DNA of 64,000 bases from positions 438,501 through 502,500 of the forward strand of contig CAJNDS010002745.1 of assembly GCA_905221605.1 (NCBI GenBank). The letters are read 5' to 3'. The first letter of the stretch is position 1. Every line of letters begins with the position of its first letter. The position numbers and the translations under genes are program-made. Below, one piece after another: positions 48,401 through 59,184 of the stretch. Below the pieces are notes generated by a model that saw only the letters and a list, made by a program, of their open reading frames with translations, was not told the DNA's origin and did no database searches. Source of the stretch: Symbiodinium natans (Eukaryota; Sar; Dinophyceae; Suessiales; Symbiodiniaceae).

Positions 48401-49177
48401 TTTAGGGTCGAAGGCAATGGGTTTTAGGATCGAGGGCCTTAGGGTCTTTAGGGCTCAGAGTTTATGGTTTTGAGTTTAGGGTTAAGAGTTCATGCTTTAA
48501 GGTCGGCATGGCTGTAGGCTTCAAAAGGGTTATCATGCGGGGTGTTCGGGGTTCAATCTCCATGTTTTTGGGGTTTTTGGCTAGGTGGCCCCAGGAAACC
48601 CTTACCAAGAAAGACTCGCTAAACCCTAAACCCTAAACCCCAAACCCTAAACTGCCTGGCCCTGGGGGCTTAGGTTTTGGTGGGTTGGCTTCTGAGGTTG
48701 AGTCTTCTTCTCCATCTCGCTCTTCACAGCTTCTGCGCCATCGGCCACACCACGGTAAACCCTGAACCCCAAGCCTCAAGCCCCGAACTTCAAACCCTCA
48801 GCCCCAAACCCTATACCCCTTTAGAACCCCAAACCCCAAACCCCAAACCCCAAACCCCAAACCCGAAACCCGAAACCCTAAACCCTAAGCGTGTACGGGT
48901 TGATTGGCAGCGGCCTGTGTTGGCAAAGCATCTCCTTGCCCTGGTGGCCTCAAGTCCGCGAAACAACTGCAGGAATCTTGAGGGTTTAGGGTTTCTTGGG
49001 CTAAGAGGGAATAGAGTGTCGGGTTTGGGATTTACGGTCTAGGAACTTAGGTTTAAAGGATCTCGCGGAGATTTCGGTTGAGAAAGTTTGGGATTAGGGT
49101 TTGAGGGGCAAGACCATAAACCCCTAACTCCGTGCCGTTGAGGCTTTGATGCTCACATCGGGCTCAGGAGCACTGGT

Positions 49178-49235
49178 TAGGGTTTAGGGTTTAGGGTTTA
49201 GGGTTTAGGGTTTAGGGTTTAGGGTTTAGGGCCCA
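49178..49235 (+). repeat. TTTAGGG array
   Basis: Eight units. Confidence 0.95.
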
Positions 49236-50413
49236 GCAAGGCTTCGGTAGAGCCCTTTCTATAAGCCCCTACATGCAGAGGGCCCCCAAACCCTAAATCC
49301 GAAACCTTGTGTCCTTGGGTTTGGGGGCCAAGTTAGGAGCATGTTAAGGGCACCTCTTAGCGGTATATCCTCAGGGGTACGAGTCTTCATCCCGTGAAAA
49401 CCCGAAACCCCAAACCCCAAACCCTAAACCCTAAACCCGAAACCCTAAACCCCAAACCCTAAACCCTAAACCCGAAACCCTAAACCCCAAACCCCAAACC
49501 CCAAACCCTAAACCCTAAACCCTACCGTTGCTAAGGCGCCAGCGCCTCAGCGGGGCCGTCCTCGGCAACAGCGAGGCATGGGTCTCTCACGGAGGTGGGG
49601 GTTGGTTTAGGGTTTAGGGTTTAGGGTTCAGGGTTAAGGGGTTTAGGGGTTTAGGGTTTAGGGTTTAGGGTTTAGGATTTAGGGTTCAGGGTTTAGAGTT
49701 TGGGGCTTTAGGGGTTTATAGGATTCTAGGATATATGGGGTGCATGGACTTTACGAGTTGAGGGCTTATAGGGCTTATAGGGTCGATTATGGGGTTTATG
49801 GCGTGTGGGCTTTAAGTTTAGGGTTTCGGGGTTTATTGTAGGGTCTAGGGGTTCGGGGGCCGAGGATTCATGGGGTCACTAAACCCAAAAGCAAAACCCT
49901 AAACTCTAAACCCTAAGCCATGGTGGGGTTGAAGGTTGAGGGCTCATAGGGTTTGGGGTTCAGGGTTTCCAGGGTCCGAGGTGGGTTTAGGCCTAGGCTT
50001 AGGGTTCACAGGGTGGATAGATAGAACCCCGAACCCTAAACCCTAGACCCTAAACCCTAAACCCTAACCTCGAGGGTTTCGGCCAGAGTTTCGGCACGAT
50101 GTTGAGGGTCCGGCAGGGAGTGGGGTTAGGCGTTTGGCAATCAAAGGGTTCAGGGGATTCTGGGGTTTAGGGTTTAGGTCTAGGGTTCAGGGTTTAGAGT
50201 GCCAGCTCGGAGAACTGGATAAGTTCCATGCTTGGCAGGTTAGAAGATTTTAAGGTCTACGGTTCAGGGTGTGTAGGGCTGGGGAGTTTGTCCAGGGACC
50301 ACTGGGTCCCGTTTACATCGTACCAACGTCTCTGCAAGAAAGCCGGCATACACGAGTGGCCTTTCTGTCCTCAGTCATGAAGTTTTCATGCTGTAGCTCC
50401 GACTCCCACTCAC

Positions 50414-50527
50414 CTTCACGCAGCAATGTGAAGACGAGCCACGAACGGCCCCCGAACGGCCAGTGGTGCTGTACGTCTCCTCTGCACCGTAGGCCACGAT
50501 CAACGGCCCGTTGTGGTGGGGGCCTTC
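50414..50527 (-). CDS. Exon with strong donor
   Basis: GTCGAG|GAA, exactly 38 codons (EGPHHNGPLIVAYGAEETYS then TTGRSGAVRGSSSHCCVK), donor GTGAAG|GTGAGT. The open frame continues upstream, so the acceptor is tentative. Family not recognised. Most likely a 3' exon of a gene that starts right of it, or an upstream exon of the gene ending at 47685. Confidence 0.55.
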
Positions 50528-51212
50528 CTCGACGGGCGTAGGTAGTCTAGGTCCTCCTCAGCCGCCGAGCGGCCTAGACCCACAGGCTTTAGGGTTTAGG
50601 GTTTAGGATTTAGGGTTTAGGTGCGAGTTTGCGAAGGAGCCGAAGTGTTGCTAACTGTGTTGCCATCGCCAGCCTACACCATGCTAAGGTCGGCCATGAA
50701 CGCTACACCCTGATCTGAACACACACTTGCACCTGTTAGGGTTTGGGGTTGAGGGTTTAGGGTTTAGGGTTCAGGGTTTGGGGTTTAGGGTTGGCGCTAG
50801 TTAGCCCATAGAAGTCTCAAATTACTCACGAAGCTGTAGGCATTGCGAACTCCGGTGTAGGGTTTAGGGTTCAGGGTTTAGGGTCATAAGGAAGCTTATA
50901 GGGCCCTAAGACGGGTCCCGTAGTGCTGTCTCCTAGACTGCAAGGCCCTAAACTCTCTGCCACCTTCGCTTTTCTTTCTGAGCCCGGTAAGTGGGTGCTT
51001 GGATTAAGGTCACATGTACCTGTGTAGTCAGGGTTTACTGGGGCCCCGAAAACTACATACCTTCTCCTGATATCCCCTACTGAGGGGATGGAGAACCTAC
51101 GAACTTGCAGGACTTTTGGACTATTGGAGTCGTAGGTAGGGACAAATTCAGCTCCTTATCTGACCTTTTTGCATGCGGCTGTACCTCGGTACCGTGTCTA
51201 AAGGGCTTGGTG

Positions 51213-51465
51213 CTAGAATGTCGAGATGGATTCGACTTCAAGTGAGAAGCTACCTGCCCGAAAATTGGGGTTCAAGGCCCCGTCATAGCCGAACTTGCTG
51301 AGGGTCAGCTGAACAGCGGTAAGCTGCTTGGTGTTAAAGCTTTGTCCAGGTACAGTCCTGGCAAACAGCGTCGGAACAAACTCGCTAAAAGGCGCGTTGG
51401 CCTCAACTACTCCATCCAGGGAGGGTATCAGACTCTGCGTCTCAAACTCATAGCTCCATGCAATC
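51213..51465 (-). CDS. CIA30 gene, terminal exon
   Basis: CACTGAG|G followed by 84 codons including TAG. The exon length and the SFSLEV C-terminal strand fit the end of the CIA30 domain. Confidence 0.85.
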
Positions 51466-54400
51466 CTCAGTGACAGTTTCTACAATAACTTTGGGCTTGG
51501 GCAGTTTAGGAACAATGTTAGGTTCTCATTGGCTCTAAGCGTCTAAGGGCTTCTGAATGCTCTGATTCCCTACACAGACATGGAAAGCAAGCAAGTGCAA
51601 TGTATATATGGTCACTTCTCTACATTATGGTCCCGTTTGGGGTGGCCATTCTAAGGCGGCCCCTAATATTTAGGGTCCCCAAAGAAACCCTAACCCCCAA
51701 CGCCTCAACCCTAATTAATTTTGAGAACTGACCATCTTTTCATGTTTTCCTCATTTGCCAAGAAGCCCATTCCAGTCGTAGGAGTCTCGGATGATGAGCT
51801 TAAATCGTTGGCCACCGCCTCCTTCATAGGGTCCAGGGTTTATGGGTTTGTTCGTGGGCCCCAATGTCCCTAGCCTGAAACGACCCAGGGCTCAAGTTTT
51901 ACAAATGTCGCGTGCCTCTGAAATTCAGGGCCCCAGGCTACGGGTAGACATCACAGTAACTCAGTCTGAAGTGTCGGCAAAAAAAACCGTACCTGCAACC
52001 TCCAAACAGAAACCAAATAGAAAACAAATAATAACAAGGGCTTCAAGCTACCTGAGTCAGGTTTGGGTATTCCAAAACCCTAAACCCTAAGCACAAACCC
52101 TAATTACGGTAGTGGTCCCTTAGTATGGCCCCTTAAATGGGGACCCCTTATATACCCCTTTAGAGAAGAGATGGGACCACATTAAGGCCACTCAAAAAAA
52201 GAAACGACTCTTCCTTGTAACGTGCAATATATAGGGATTCTGTTTTTATTTTATTTATTTTTTTTTTGGGGGGGGGGGGGATTCTTAAGCAAATAGTAGG
52301 AGGGGTTATCGATTCAGGGCCTCAAAAAACTTGGCCGACCTCTGATCCCCTCCTAAAAGTTTAATACTAGTTTAACCTCTAGGCTCCCTATTGCAGTCTA
52401 CAAAAACCCACAAGGTCAAAGACCTCATAGCCAGCCTGAAGGAAGCCAAGAACTAAAAGTTTAACACTAGTTGAACCTTTCGGCTCCCTCTTGCAGTTTA
52501 AAAGACCTCATAGCCAGCCAGAAGAAAGCCAAGAACAAGTTGCCCTGGGATCCTGTGCTGGGGCTAATAGCTTCGTTCTTGTAAGGCTACACTAAGTCCT
52601 AAACCTTAAAACCCTAAACCCTAAACCCTAAACCCTAAACCCTAAACCCTAAACCCTAAACCCTAAACCTTCAAGGAACTACCGGAGGGGCCCTTACAAG
52701 GGACCTTAGGGCTTCTTTGGGACTTCTGTAGGGGCTACTTAGGTATATAGGGTTTAAGGGTTTCAGGGTTTGGGGTTTAGGGTTTAGGGGGACTATGCAA
52801 GAAAGTTCTAGGTATATATTGGGTGGCTGTCAAAAATTATGAGCCCTGTTGGGGTACCCTAAAATACCAGGTGCCGTATTTTCATAGGGATCCAAAAGGG
52901 GACCATTAGTTTTGACAGCCACCCATAATTTGAGGTTTCGAGAGGGGAATAAGATTCAGGGTCCCTTCTAGGGCTCCCTCCTTATACCCCTTGATATCTT
53001 AGGTATATAGGGACCTAGTTATATAGGCTAGAAATGAGGGTTACATAGGGGAATAAGATTAAGGGTACCTTCTTGGGGTCCCTCCTTATACCCTCCTTCT
53101 AGCCCTTGATACGGCAGCTCCGACGACCTCGCCTTTCACCCGCACGCGGAGGCCCGTGCAGGCGCTGACGTCGAAGGCGGGCCTCTGCCATGAAGCCAGG
53201 CACTTGGGTTTCGTTTGGATTGTTCGGTTGTTATTGGATGTTTAGGGTCTAGGTTTTAGGTTTTAGGGTTGCCACAGTTTTGTGGGGGTGAGCGGGGGGG
53301 AGGGGGGGGGGGCGGGGTTAGGGTTAGGGTTTAGGGTGGAGGGCTTACAGGCATGATGTTTTGTTTTTTTTTTTAATGCAAGGAAGGCTGCATTCAATCG
53401 TTAAGGATTGAAGGCGGATAGATCTCCAGGCACTGGGCAGCAGCTGCAATCGCTAAGCAAAGCAGATAACCTTAAACTCCTGTAAAGATGTAAGCCTGAA
53501 GGTGGGCTGCCTAGGGTCAGATACGGGCCCCTAGGTACCGTGTTGGGGGCAGCTTCTGTATCTTACCCTAAACCCTAAACCCTAAACCCTAAACCCCAAA
53601 CCCCAAACCCTATCAAGGTACCACCGCAGTGCTTTTTTTTGTGCCGAGCTGCTTCAAGGGCTGGGTGCGGATCCCGGCAAAGCCACCACCCTCTGTGATG
53701 ATGGTGCCGGTCCAAGTTGTGCCTCGTGTGATCCAAAACCCTAAACCCTAAACCCCAAACCCCAAACCCTAAACTCCCTAGACCCTAAACCCTGTCCAGG
53801 TTGTGCCTCTTGTGATCGGTGCTTTGGGTATCAAGGCTTAGGATTTAAGGGTTGAGTTTAGGGTTTGGGGCTTGGGGTTTGCGGTTTAGGGTTTGGGGTT
53901 TTGGATTGCAGGATTTAAGGTTTTAGGGGTTAAGGGTTTAAGGTTTGAGGCTTGAGGATGTCTACCGGTTTCAGGGTTTAGGGTTTAAAGGTTTAAGGGT
54001 TTAAGGGTTTAAGGTTGAAGGCTTGAGGATTCTATGGGTTTAAGGTGCCTCTTCTGGTCTACCGGCTTTGGGCATGGTTTAGGGCTTCAGGGTTTACGAT
54101 TCAGGATTTACGTTTAAGGGTTCAGGGTTCACCTTAAGGGTTTCAGGGTTTCGGCTTTAAGGTTTATGAGTTTAGGGTTTAGGGTTTAAGGTTTAAGGTT
54201 TATGGATTTAAGGGCTTAGAGTTTGAGGGTTGAAAAGTTTCGTGTTTAAAGGCATGGGGGGCCTGTACTACATATGTTGGCCTCTCTAGACGCCATTCAG
54301 GCGTCTGCGGTTGCTTCAATCAAAGGGGGGCCTTGACTGTGAGCAGCCTGAAATATTCAGGGTTTAGGGTTTAGGGCTTAGGGTGTTCGGGATTTTTGGG

Positions 54401-56244
54401 TTTAGGGTTTAAGGTCAACATGTAGTTGACAGAATTCTGTTGGTTTTACGACTTACAGCGCCCGCAGAGATGTAGTGTTTGGGGTTCAGCTCTTTTCCGA
54501 ATAAGTTCAGGATGAGGCTCCATCACCCGAAGTCACTAGCAGCTACTGTCAAAAGTCCGAGTCTACACTAAACAGATATGCCCGGGACCTAAAACCCCAA
54601 CCTTATGTAACCTTATCTTGAGTCTTGAGCAGGAAAACCCTAGTCCCTAAACCCTATACTTACCCTAAGCCCAAAACAGGTACACGGACACTACAGAATC
54701 CGACATGAGGTCTTAGGCGCAGAGTCCCTTCAATATACGCGTTGGGCTTAGAGTTTGGGGTTTAGGATTTCGGGTTTAGGGTTAGGACTGCACACCCTGT
54801 CTGGGCCTCTCCTCAACGACCCCGAACGAGGAACTTCTTAGGGTAGGTACATCGTCCCTGTAGTATGGACCCTTAAATAAACAGGTACCCCTTATGTACC
54901 CCGTACAAACTCTACACAACCCAAGGGCGCATACTGCAGAACCTTTAGAGGAGGTAAGGGACCGTATTAAGGGACCATGAAATTAACCTTAGATACCTAG
55001 ATCCGCCCCCCACCTAAGTACCCCTCTCAATGCCCCAAGGTTCCCGTAAGTCCGGATGAAGGGGCGCTAGGTAGTGGCGCAGGAAAGCCCAACTCTAAAC
55101 CACAACACCCCCAGAAAATCAAAACAGAAACCCACGACCCCTTAAACAAACCTGCAAAAACAAGCCTTTTGTAAGGGGCCCCTTAACACCACGCGTGCCA
55201 TACACCGAAACCCAAACCCGAAACCCTACAACCTTAAAACCAGGAAGCCCTAGAACCCCAAAAGCCCTACACCCCCTGGTTCTTTATGTTAGGGTTTAGG
55301 GTTTAGGGTTTAGGGTTTAGGGTTTAGGGTTTAGGGTTTAGGGTTTAGGGTTTAGGGTTTAGGGTTTAGGGTTTAGGGTTTAGGGTTTAGGGTTTAGGGT
55401 TCAACTTCAGAACCACATGCAGGGAAGGCGCCTTGCAGCGCCGACTCAGAGGCACCTCCAGGGCCCTACACGCCTTAAAGGGCTAAGAAGGGTTTAGGGT
55501 TTAGGGTTTAGGGTTTAGGGTTTAGGGTTTGGGGTTTGGGGTTTGGGGTTTGGGGTTTGGGGTTTAGGGTCTAGGGTTGGGAGTTTAAGGTTTAAAGGGC
55601 TAAGGGCTTAAGGGGTTCAGGGTTCAGGGTTCAGGGCTTAAGGTTCTAAGGGTTTAAGGGCTGGAGGGTTTAAGGGTTCAGGGTTTGAGGGGAACCCAGG
55701 CGGCAGTGCAAGGAGGGGTTCACGCTCTGGGGTCTGCAACTACCCAAAGGCTCCTTTGGAGTACCTTTTTGGGGTAGTATACGAGAATCCCCTATAACTA
55801 ATCCGAAAAGGAACCACATTGGAGCCTTTGGAAAGGCAGCAATGCCAAGAGACAAACGTGATAAAACAGATGAACATGTCGCTCCTCACGTTGACAGGTC
55901 AGGGTTCAGGGGAGCTTCGGCCGTCGCGCCTTAAACGCGGATGCCCAAGTCTCCTTCAGGATGGATGGCGCAGTTTAGGGCTGCGGACGAGGGCCCAAAA
56001 CCATAAACCCTATAAACCCTATAAACCCTATAAACCCTATAAACCCTATAAACCCTATAAACCCTATAAACCCTATAAACCCTATAAACCCTATAAACCC
56101 TATAAACCCTAAACTTGGCCCTAAACCCGAAACCTTGCGGGTTTAGGATAGAATAAGAAACTAAACAGAAGTTGCGCCTCCCATGACCACATCATCCAGG
56201 GTGCCCCACACGAGGCCCAGAGGATTCTCCGCAGACCACAAGAC
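51213..56244 (-). CDS. CIA30-domain protein gene, 3' exons (complex I intermediate-associated protein 30 family)
   Basis: Five exons read as a near-complete CIA30 domain. 56244-56178/56167: GTLDDVVMGG, the family's DDVMGG start. 53722-53662: TTWTGTIITEGGGFAGIRT, the G-I-S-x-E-x-GGF strand. 53182-53133: PAFDVSACTGLRVRVK. 51821-51767: GGGQRFKLIIRDSYDWN. 51465-51213: IAWSYEFETQ, then APFSEFVPTLFARTVPG, then FSLEVESISTF and TAG. Phases match across the last three introns only with GC donors (CA|GCCCTT, AAAG|GCGAGG, AATGG|GCTTCT) and AG|G acceptors. A short exon is missing after DDVVMGG, and the N-terminus lies further right. Family members help assemble mitochondrial complex I or, in plastid relatives, photosynthetic complexes; location cannot be told without the transit peptide. 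Telomeric arrays lie in the introns. Confidence 0.85.
51767..51821 (-). CDS. CIA30 gene exon
   Basis: TATGAAG|GA to AATGG|GCTTCT. 55 nt, the RFKLIIRDSYDWNG core. The 301-nt intron that follows carries a hairpin element (ATTATGGTCCC...). Confidence 0.85.
52345..52584 (+). other. Tandem duplication resembling an intron end plus exon
   Basis: CTAAAAGTTTAA, then GGCTCCC, TTGCAG and AAAGACCTCATAGCCAGCC occur twice about 100 bp apart. The second copy reads DLIASQKKAKNKLPWDPVLG to a stop at 52584 on plus. It lies inside the CIA30 intron 53132-51822, so a plus-strand gene is doubtful. Confidence 0.4.
52612..52672 (-). repeat. CCCTAAA array inside CIA30 intron
   Basis: Eight to nine units within the 1311-nt intron 53132-51822. 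Confidence 0.95.
52820..52925. mobile_element. Hairpin element with perfect 16-bp ends
   Basis: TGGGTGGCTGTCAAAA at the left and its exact reverse complement at the right, inner arms partly paired (ATTATGAGCCC; GGGGACCAT). Related core at 51624-51680 and 63565-63630. Confidence 0.8.
53133..53182 (-). CDS. CIA30 gene exon
   Basis: GGCAGAG|G to GTGAAAG|GCGAGG (GC donor). 50 nt, PAFDVSACTGLRVRVK. Confidence 0.8.
53240..53345 (+). repeat. Telomere-like motifs and poly-G in CIA30 intron
   Basis: TTTAGGGTCTAGG motifs, a G-rich run at 53293-53315 and TTAGGGTTAGGGTTTAGGG, inside the 479-nt intron 53661-53183. Confidence 0.85.
53662..53722 (-). CDS. CIA30 gene exon
   Basis: CACGAG|GC to ACCCA|GCCCTT (GC donor). 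61 nt. CCCTAAA motifs begin 14 bp outside the acceptor. Confidence 0.8.
53796..53822 (-). pseudogene. Duplicated acceptor edge of the CIA30 exon at 53722
   Basis: GTCCAGGTTGTGCCTCTTGT repeats GTCCAAGTTGTGCCTCGTGT of the exon edge (53710-53729) 86 bp away, with a telomere-like tract between them. Confidence 0.65.
53840..54260 (+). repeat. Degenerate TTTAAGGG/TTTAGGG tract
   Basis: About 400 bp of GGGTTTAAGGG-like units with no recognisable exon. Confidence 0.7.
55290..55402 (+). repeat. TTTAGGG array
   Basis: About 16 perfect units. Confidence 0.95.
55418..55490 (-). CDS. Coding-like island between two TTTAGGG arrays
   Basis: TTTAAG|GCG ... CTGAA|GTTGAA reads ACRALEVPLSRRCKAPSLHV; the plus strand is also open. 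It may be an exon of the CIA30 gene or a remnant. Confidence 0.3.
55492..55575 (+). repeat. TTTAGGG then TTTGGGG array
   Basis: Five TTTAGGG followed by five TTTGGGG: a sharp switch of variant. Confidence 0.9.
56005..56113 (-). repeat. CCCTATAAA nonamer array
   Basis: Twelve almost perfect 9-bp units. The KPYKPY ORF over it is an artefact. Confidence 0.95.
56178..56244 (-). CDS. CIA30 gene exon (domain start)
   Basis: CTGAGAAG|GTC, encodes VLWSAENPLGLVWGTLDDVV then MGG. The donor is either GGAG|GCGCAA or TCT|GTTTAG (56167). Confidence 0.75.
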
Positions 56245-56844
56245 CTTCTCAGGGCTTCGGGCTTTTGGGGTTTGATTCATGGTTCAGGGTTAATTAGGGT
56301 TATAGAGGCTTTGGGGTTTAGGGTTGAGGCTTTAGGGTTTAGGTTTTACAGCTTTGGGCCCTGACTCCTACGGCCCATGACATCTCATGACCTTGAATGC
56401 CTGAATGCCTGAACCCTATCTCGTTTGCAAATCCTACACCCTATAAACACAAAAAAGAAAACCACAAAGCCCTCTAAACCCAAAACCCTGAACCATAAAA
56501 CCCTAAACCCTAACCCTAAATCCTAAAGCCCAATAACCCTACAACTCGACAAAACCGAAACCGAGTCATGTGGGGCTTTATTTGAGGTTTTAGGTTGTCA
56601 AGGGTGTTTATGGTTGAGGGTTTAGGGGTTTGGGGTTTAGTGCTTGCAGTGGTTCCCCAGCACATGCACTTCGCCCCTCCCCCACCCACCATGAAACCTT
56701 TAGAACCCTCAAACCAACAAACCGAACACCTTATCCTAACCTCAAACCTGACAAGATTAGGTATCTCATATCCCCCTGTATGTATATATATATATAGAAA
56801 CAATTATTTTTACTTCGACTATCCCCACCCTCTCTTGGTAGAGA

Positions 56845-56945
56845 TACCCTGGGGTTGGGCACTCCAAGAACACTCTGGCCGCGAGACTCTAGGGAGACTC
56901 TGGAGTTGGGCACTCCAGGGACACTTTGGGGTTGGGCACTCCAGG
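56845..56945. repeat. About 39-bp tandem repeat (GGTTGGGCACTCCA)
   Basis: GGGGTTGGGCACTCCA occurs three times, with ACACTCTGG or ACACTTTGG and related words between. No gene is supported. Confidence 0.7.
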
Positions 56946-57283
56946 GATGAGCGAGGAGTAGACCGGGCGAGGAGAAGAGTTCCGGGCGAGGAGAACAGTT
57001 CCGGTCGAGGAGCAGAGTTGAGTTTAAAATCTAACAACCCCACACCGAGGGTGGTGAAATAAACAAATAAGTAAATACATGAATAAGTGTATATATATAT
57101 ATATATTATATAAACCCTTGAAGGGATTCTATAGGGACCCTGCTTCACTCTTTCTCTACGGGCCTCAGGGCATTCGACCCCAAACCGTCTCATCCAAGCG
57201 CCCAGAGCCCTTCAACTCCGACACGAACCCGAGAGTCAGGGTTTAGGGTTCAAGGATTTAGGGTTTCGGGTTCAGGGATAGGG

Positions 57284-57455
57284 TTTAGGGTTTAGGGTTT
57301 AGGGTTCAAGAGTTTCGGGTTTAGGGATAGGGTTTAGGGTTTAGGGTTTAGGGCTTAGGGCTTAGGGCTTAGGGCTTAGGGTTTAGGGTTTAGGGTTTAG
57401 GGTTTAGGGTTTAGGGTTTAGGGTTTAGGGTTTAGGGTTTAGGGTTTAGGGTTTA
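57284..57455 (+). repeat. TTTAGGG array with TTAGGGC block
   Basis: About 22 units; four consecutive TTAGGGC units near 57350-57378. Confidence 0.9.
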
Positions 57456-57509
57456 GGAGCCCGAGAGTCTAGGGACTAGAGGAGGGGGCCTTATCAGCAA
57501 CCTTAGGGG

Positions 57510-57540
<31 letters not shown>

Positions 57541-57555
57541 CATATATATATATAC

Positions 57556-57591
<36 letters not shown>

Positions 57592-57779
57592 GGTCACCCC
57601 CCCCCAATGGACCCACCGCGGGCCTTGATCTTTGCAAAAGTACCGCAAATACCGATAAAACCTATGCTGTCTGGTGATTTTCCGGTGACCGGATTTTTGA
57701 CTGTATTCCTTAATTCACCCTCTCACACACGCACGGAGGGTTTTTCTTTCTGTTGGCTTTTGTTTATAATTTAAGATCT

Positions 57780-58740
57780 AGGCATTTAAACCTAAGCCTG
57801 CAAAAAAAAAAAACCTTAACCTTTAAACCCTGTAGGGTTAAGGTTTAAAGGTTAAGGGTTTAAGATTTAGGCATTTGAACCTATGCCGGTAACTAAAGCT
57901 AAGCCCTTAACCTTTAAATTCTATCGGGTTGAGATTTTTACAGGTTTAGGGTTTAAGATGTAGGCATTTAAACCTAAGCCTGCAACTAATTTTAAACCCT
58001 TAACCTTTAAACCCTGTAGGGTTAAAGTTTAGAGGCTTAGGGTTTAATATTTAGCCATTTAAACCTGTAGCCAAGCCCTTAACCTTTAAACCCTATAGGG
58101 TTAAGATTTTTAAAGGTTTAGGATATAAGATGTAGGCATTTAAACCTAATTAAGCCTGCAACTAATTTTAAACCCTTAACCTTCAAACCCTGTTGGGCTA
58201 AGGTTTAAAGGTTTCGGGCTTAAGATTTAGGCATTTAAACCTATTCCGGCAATTTACGCTAAGCCTCTAACCTTTAAACCCTATAGGGTTAAGATATTTA
58301 AAGGTTTAGGGTTTAAGTTTAAGGTTTAGGTATTTAGACCTATGCCGGCAGTTCATATTGTACCCTTAACCTTAAACCCCATAGGGATGAGATTTAAAGG
58401 TTTAGGATTCTTTTACTTAGACATTTAAACCCAAGCTGACGATTCAACCTAAACCCTTAACCTTTAAACCCTATAGGGTGAAGGTTTAAAGTTTTAGGGT
58501 TTAAGATTCAGACATTTAAACCTAAGACAGCGATTAACACTAAGCCCTTAACCTTTAAACCCTATAGGGTTAAGGTTTAAAGGTTTGGGGTTTAAGATTC
58601 AGGCATTTAAAGCTAAGTATGTAATCAATTTGTCACCCTTAACACCTCTAAACTCTGTAGTGTGAAGGTTTAAAGGCTTAGGGTTTAAAAAAACCTAAGC
58701 CCCCTAAGCCCATAGAGTTTAAACCTTAAGGGTTTAAGGT
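57780..58740. repeat. 91-bp tandem repeat, about ten copies
   Basis: GCATTTAAACC recurs at about 57782, 57871, 57964, 58054, 58136, 58231, 58330, 58421, 58512 and 58602 (period 82-99 bp). Each unit holds an inner palindrome built on CCTTTAAACCCTATAGGG. Decayed copies continue to about 59160. Confidence 0.9.
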
Positions 58741-59184
58741 TTACGCATCTATTCCTTAACCCTAAACCCTCTAGGGTCAGGACCCTAAAGCCCTCGGCAA
58801 TCAAGCCTAAACCCTTGACCTTCAAACCCCATAGGATGAAGGTTTAAAGGTTTGGGGTTTAAGACTTAGGCATTTAAACCTAGAGGGCATTTAAGCCTTA
58901 ATCCTAAACCCTTTAGGGTCAGAACCTTAGCACCCTATAGGGGTCTAGCACGTTCAAAGGCTTGAACCCTACAGGCGCTGAAGGTATACATGTCCTATCG
59001 GTTTTTAAACCATTACACCCTGTAAGAAGGTTTAGGGTCTTTTCGGGGTCTATCTCTAAATTTCTCACGGGGTTAACCCTGCAGGGTTTAAAGTTAAAGG
59101 CTTAGGGTTAAAGGTTAAGGCAATACCTATAGGATTAGAACCTTATAACCCTGTAGTGCATGAGGCTTAAACCCCTAAAACTTA

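Noticed and set aside
55907-55955. Minus terminal exon ETWASAFKARRPKLP
   Set aside because: It would fall inside the CIA30 gene between its exons at 56.2 and 53.7 kb; other frames and the plus strand are open too.
55819-56112. 97-codon ORF ending in KPYKPY repeats
   Set aside because: The C-terminal half is the CCCTATAAA array; the upstream part has no support.
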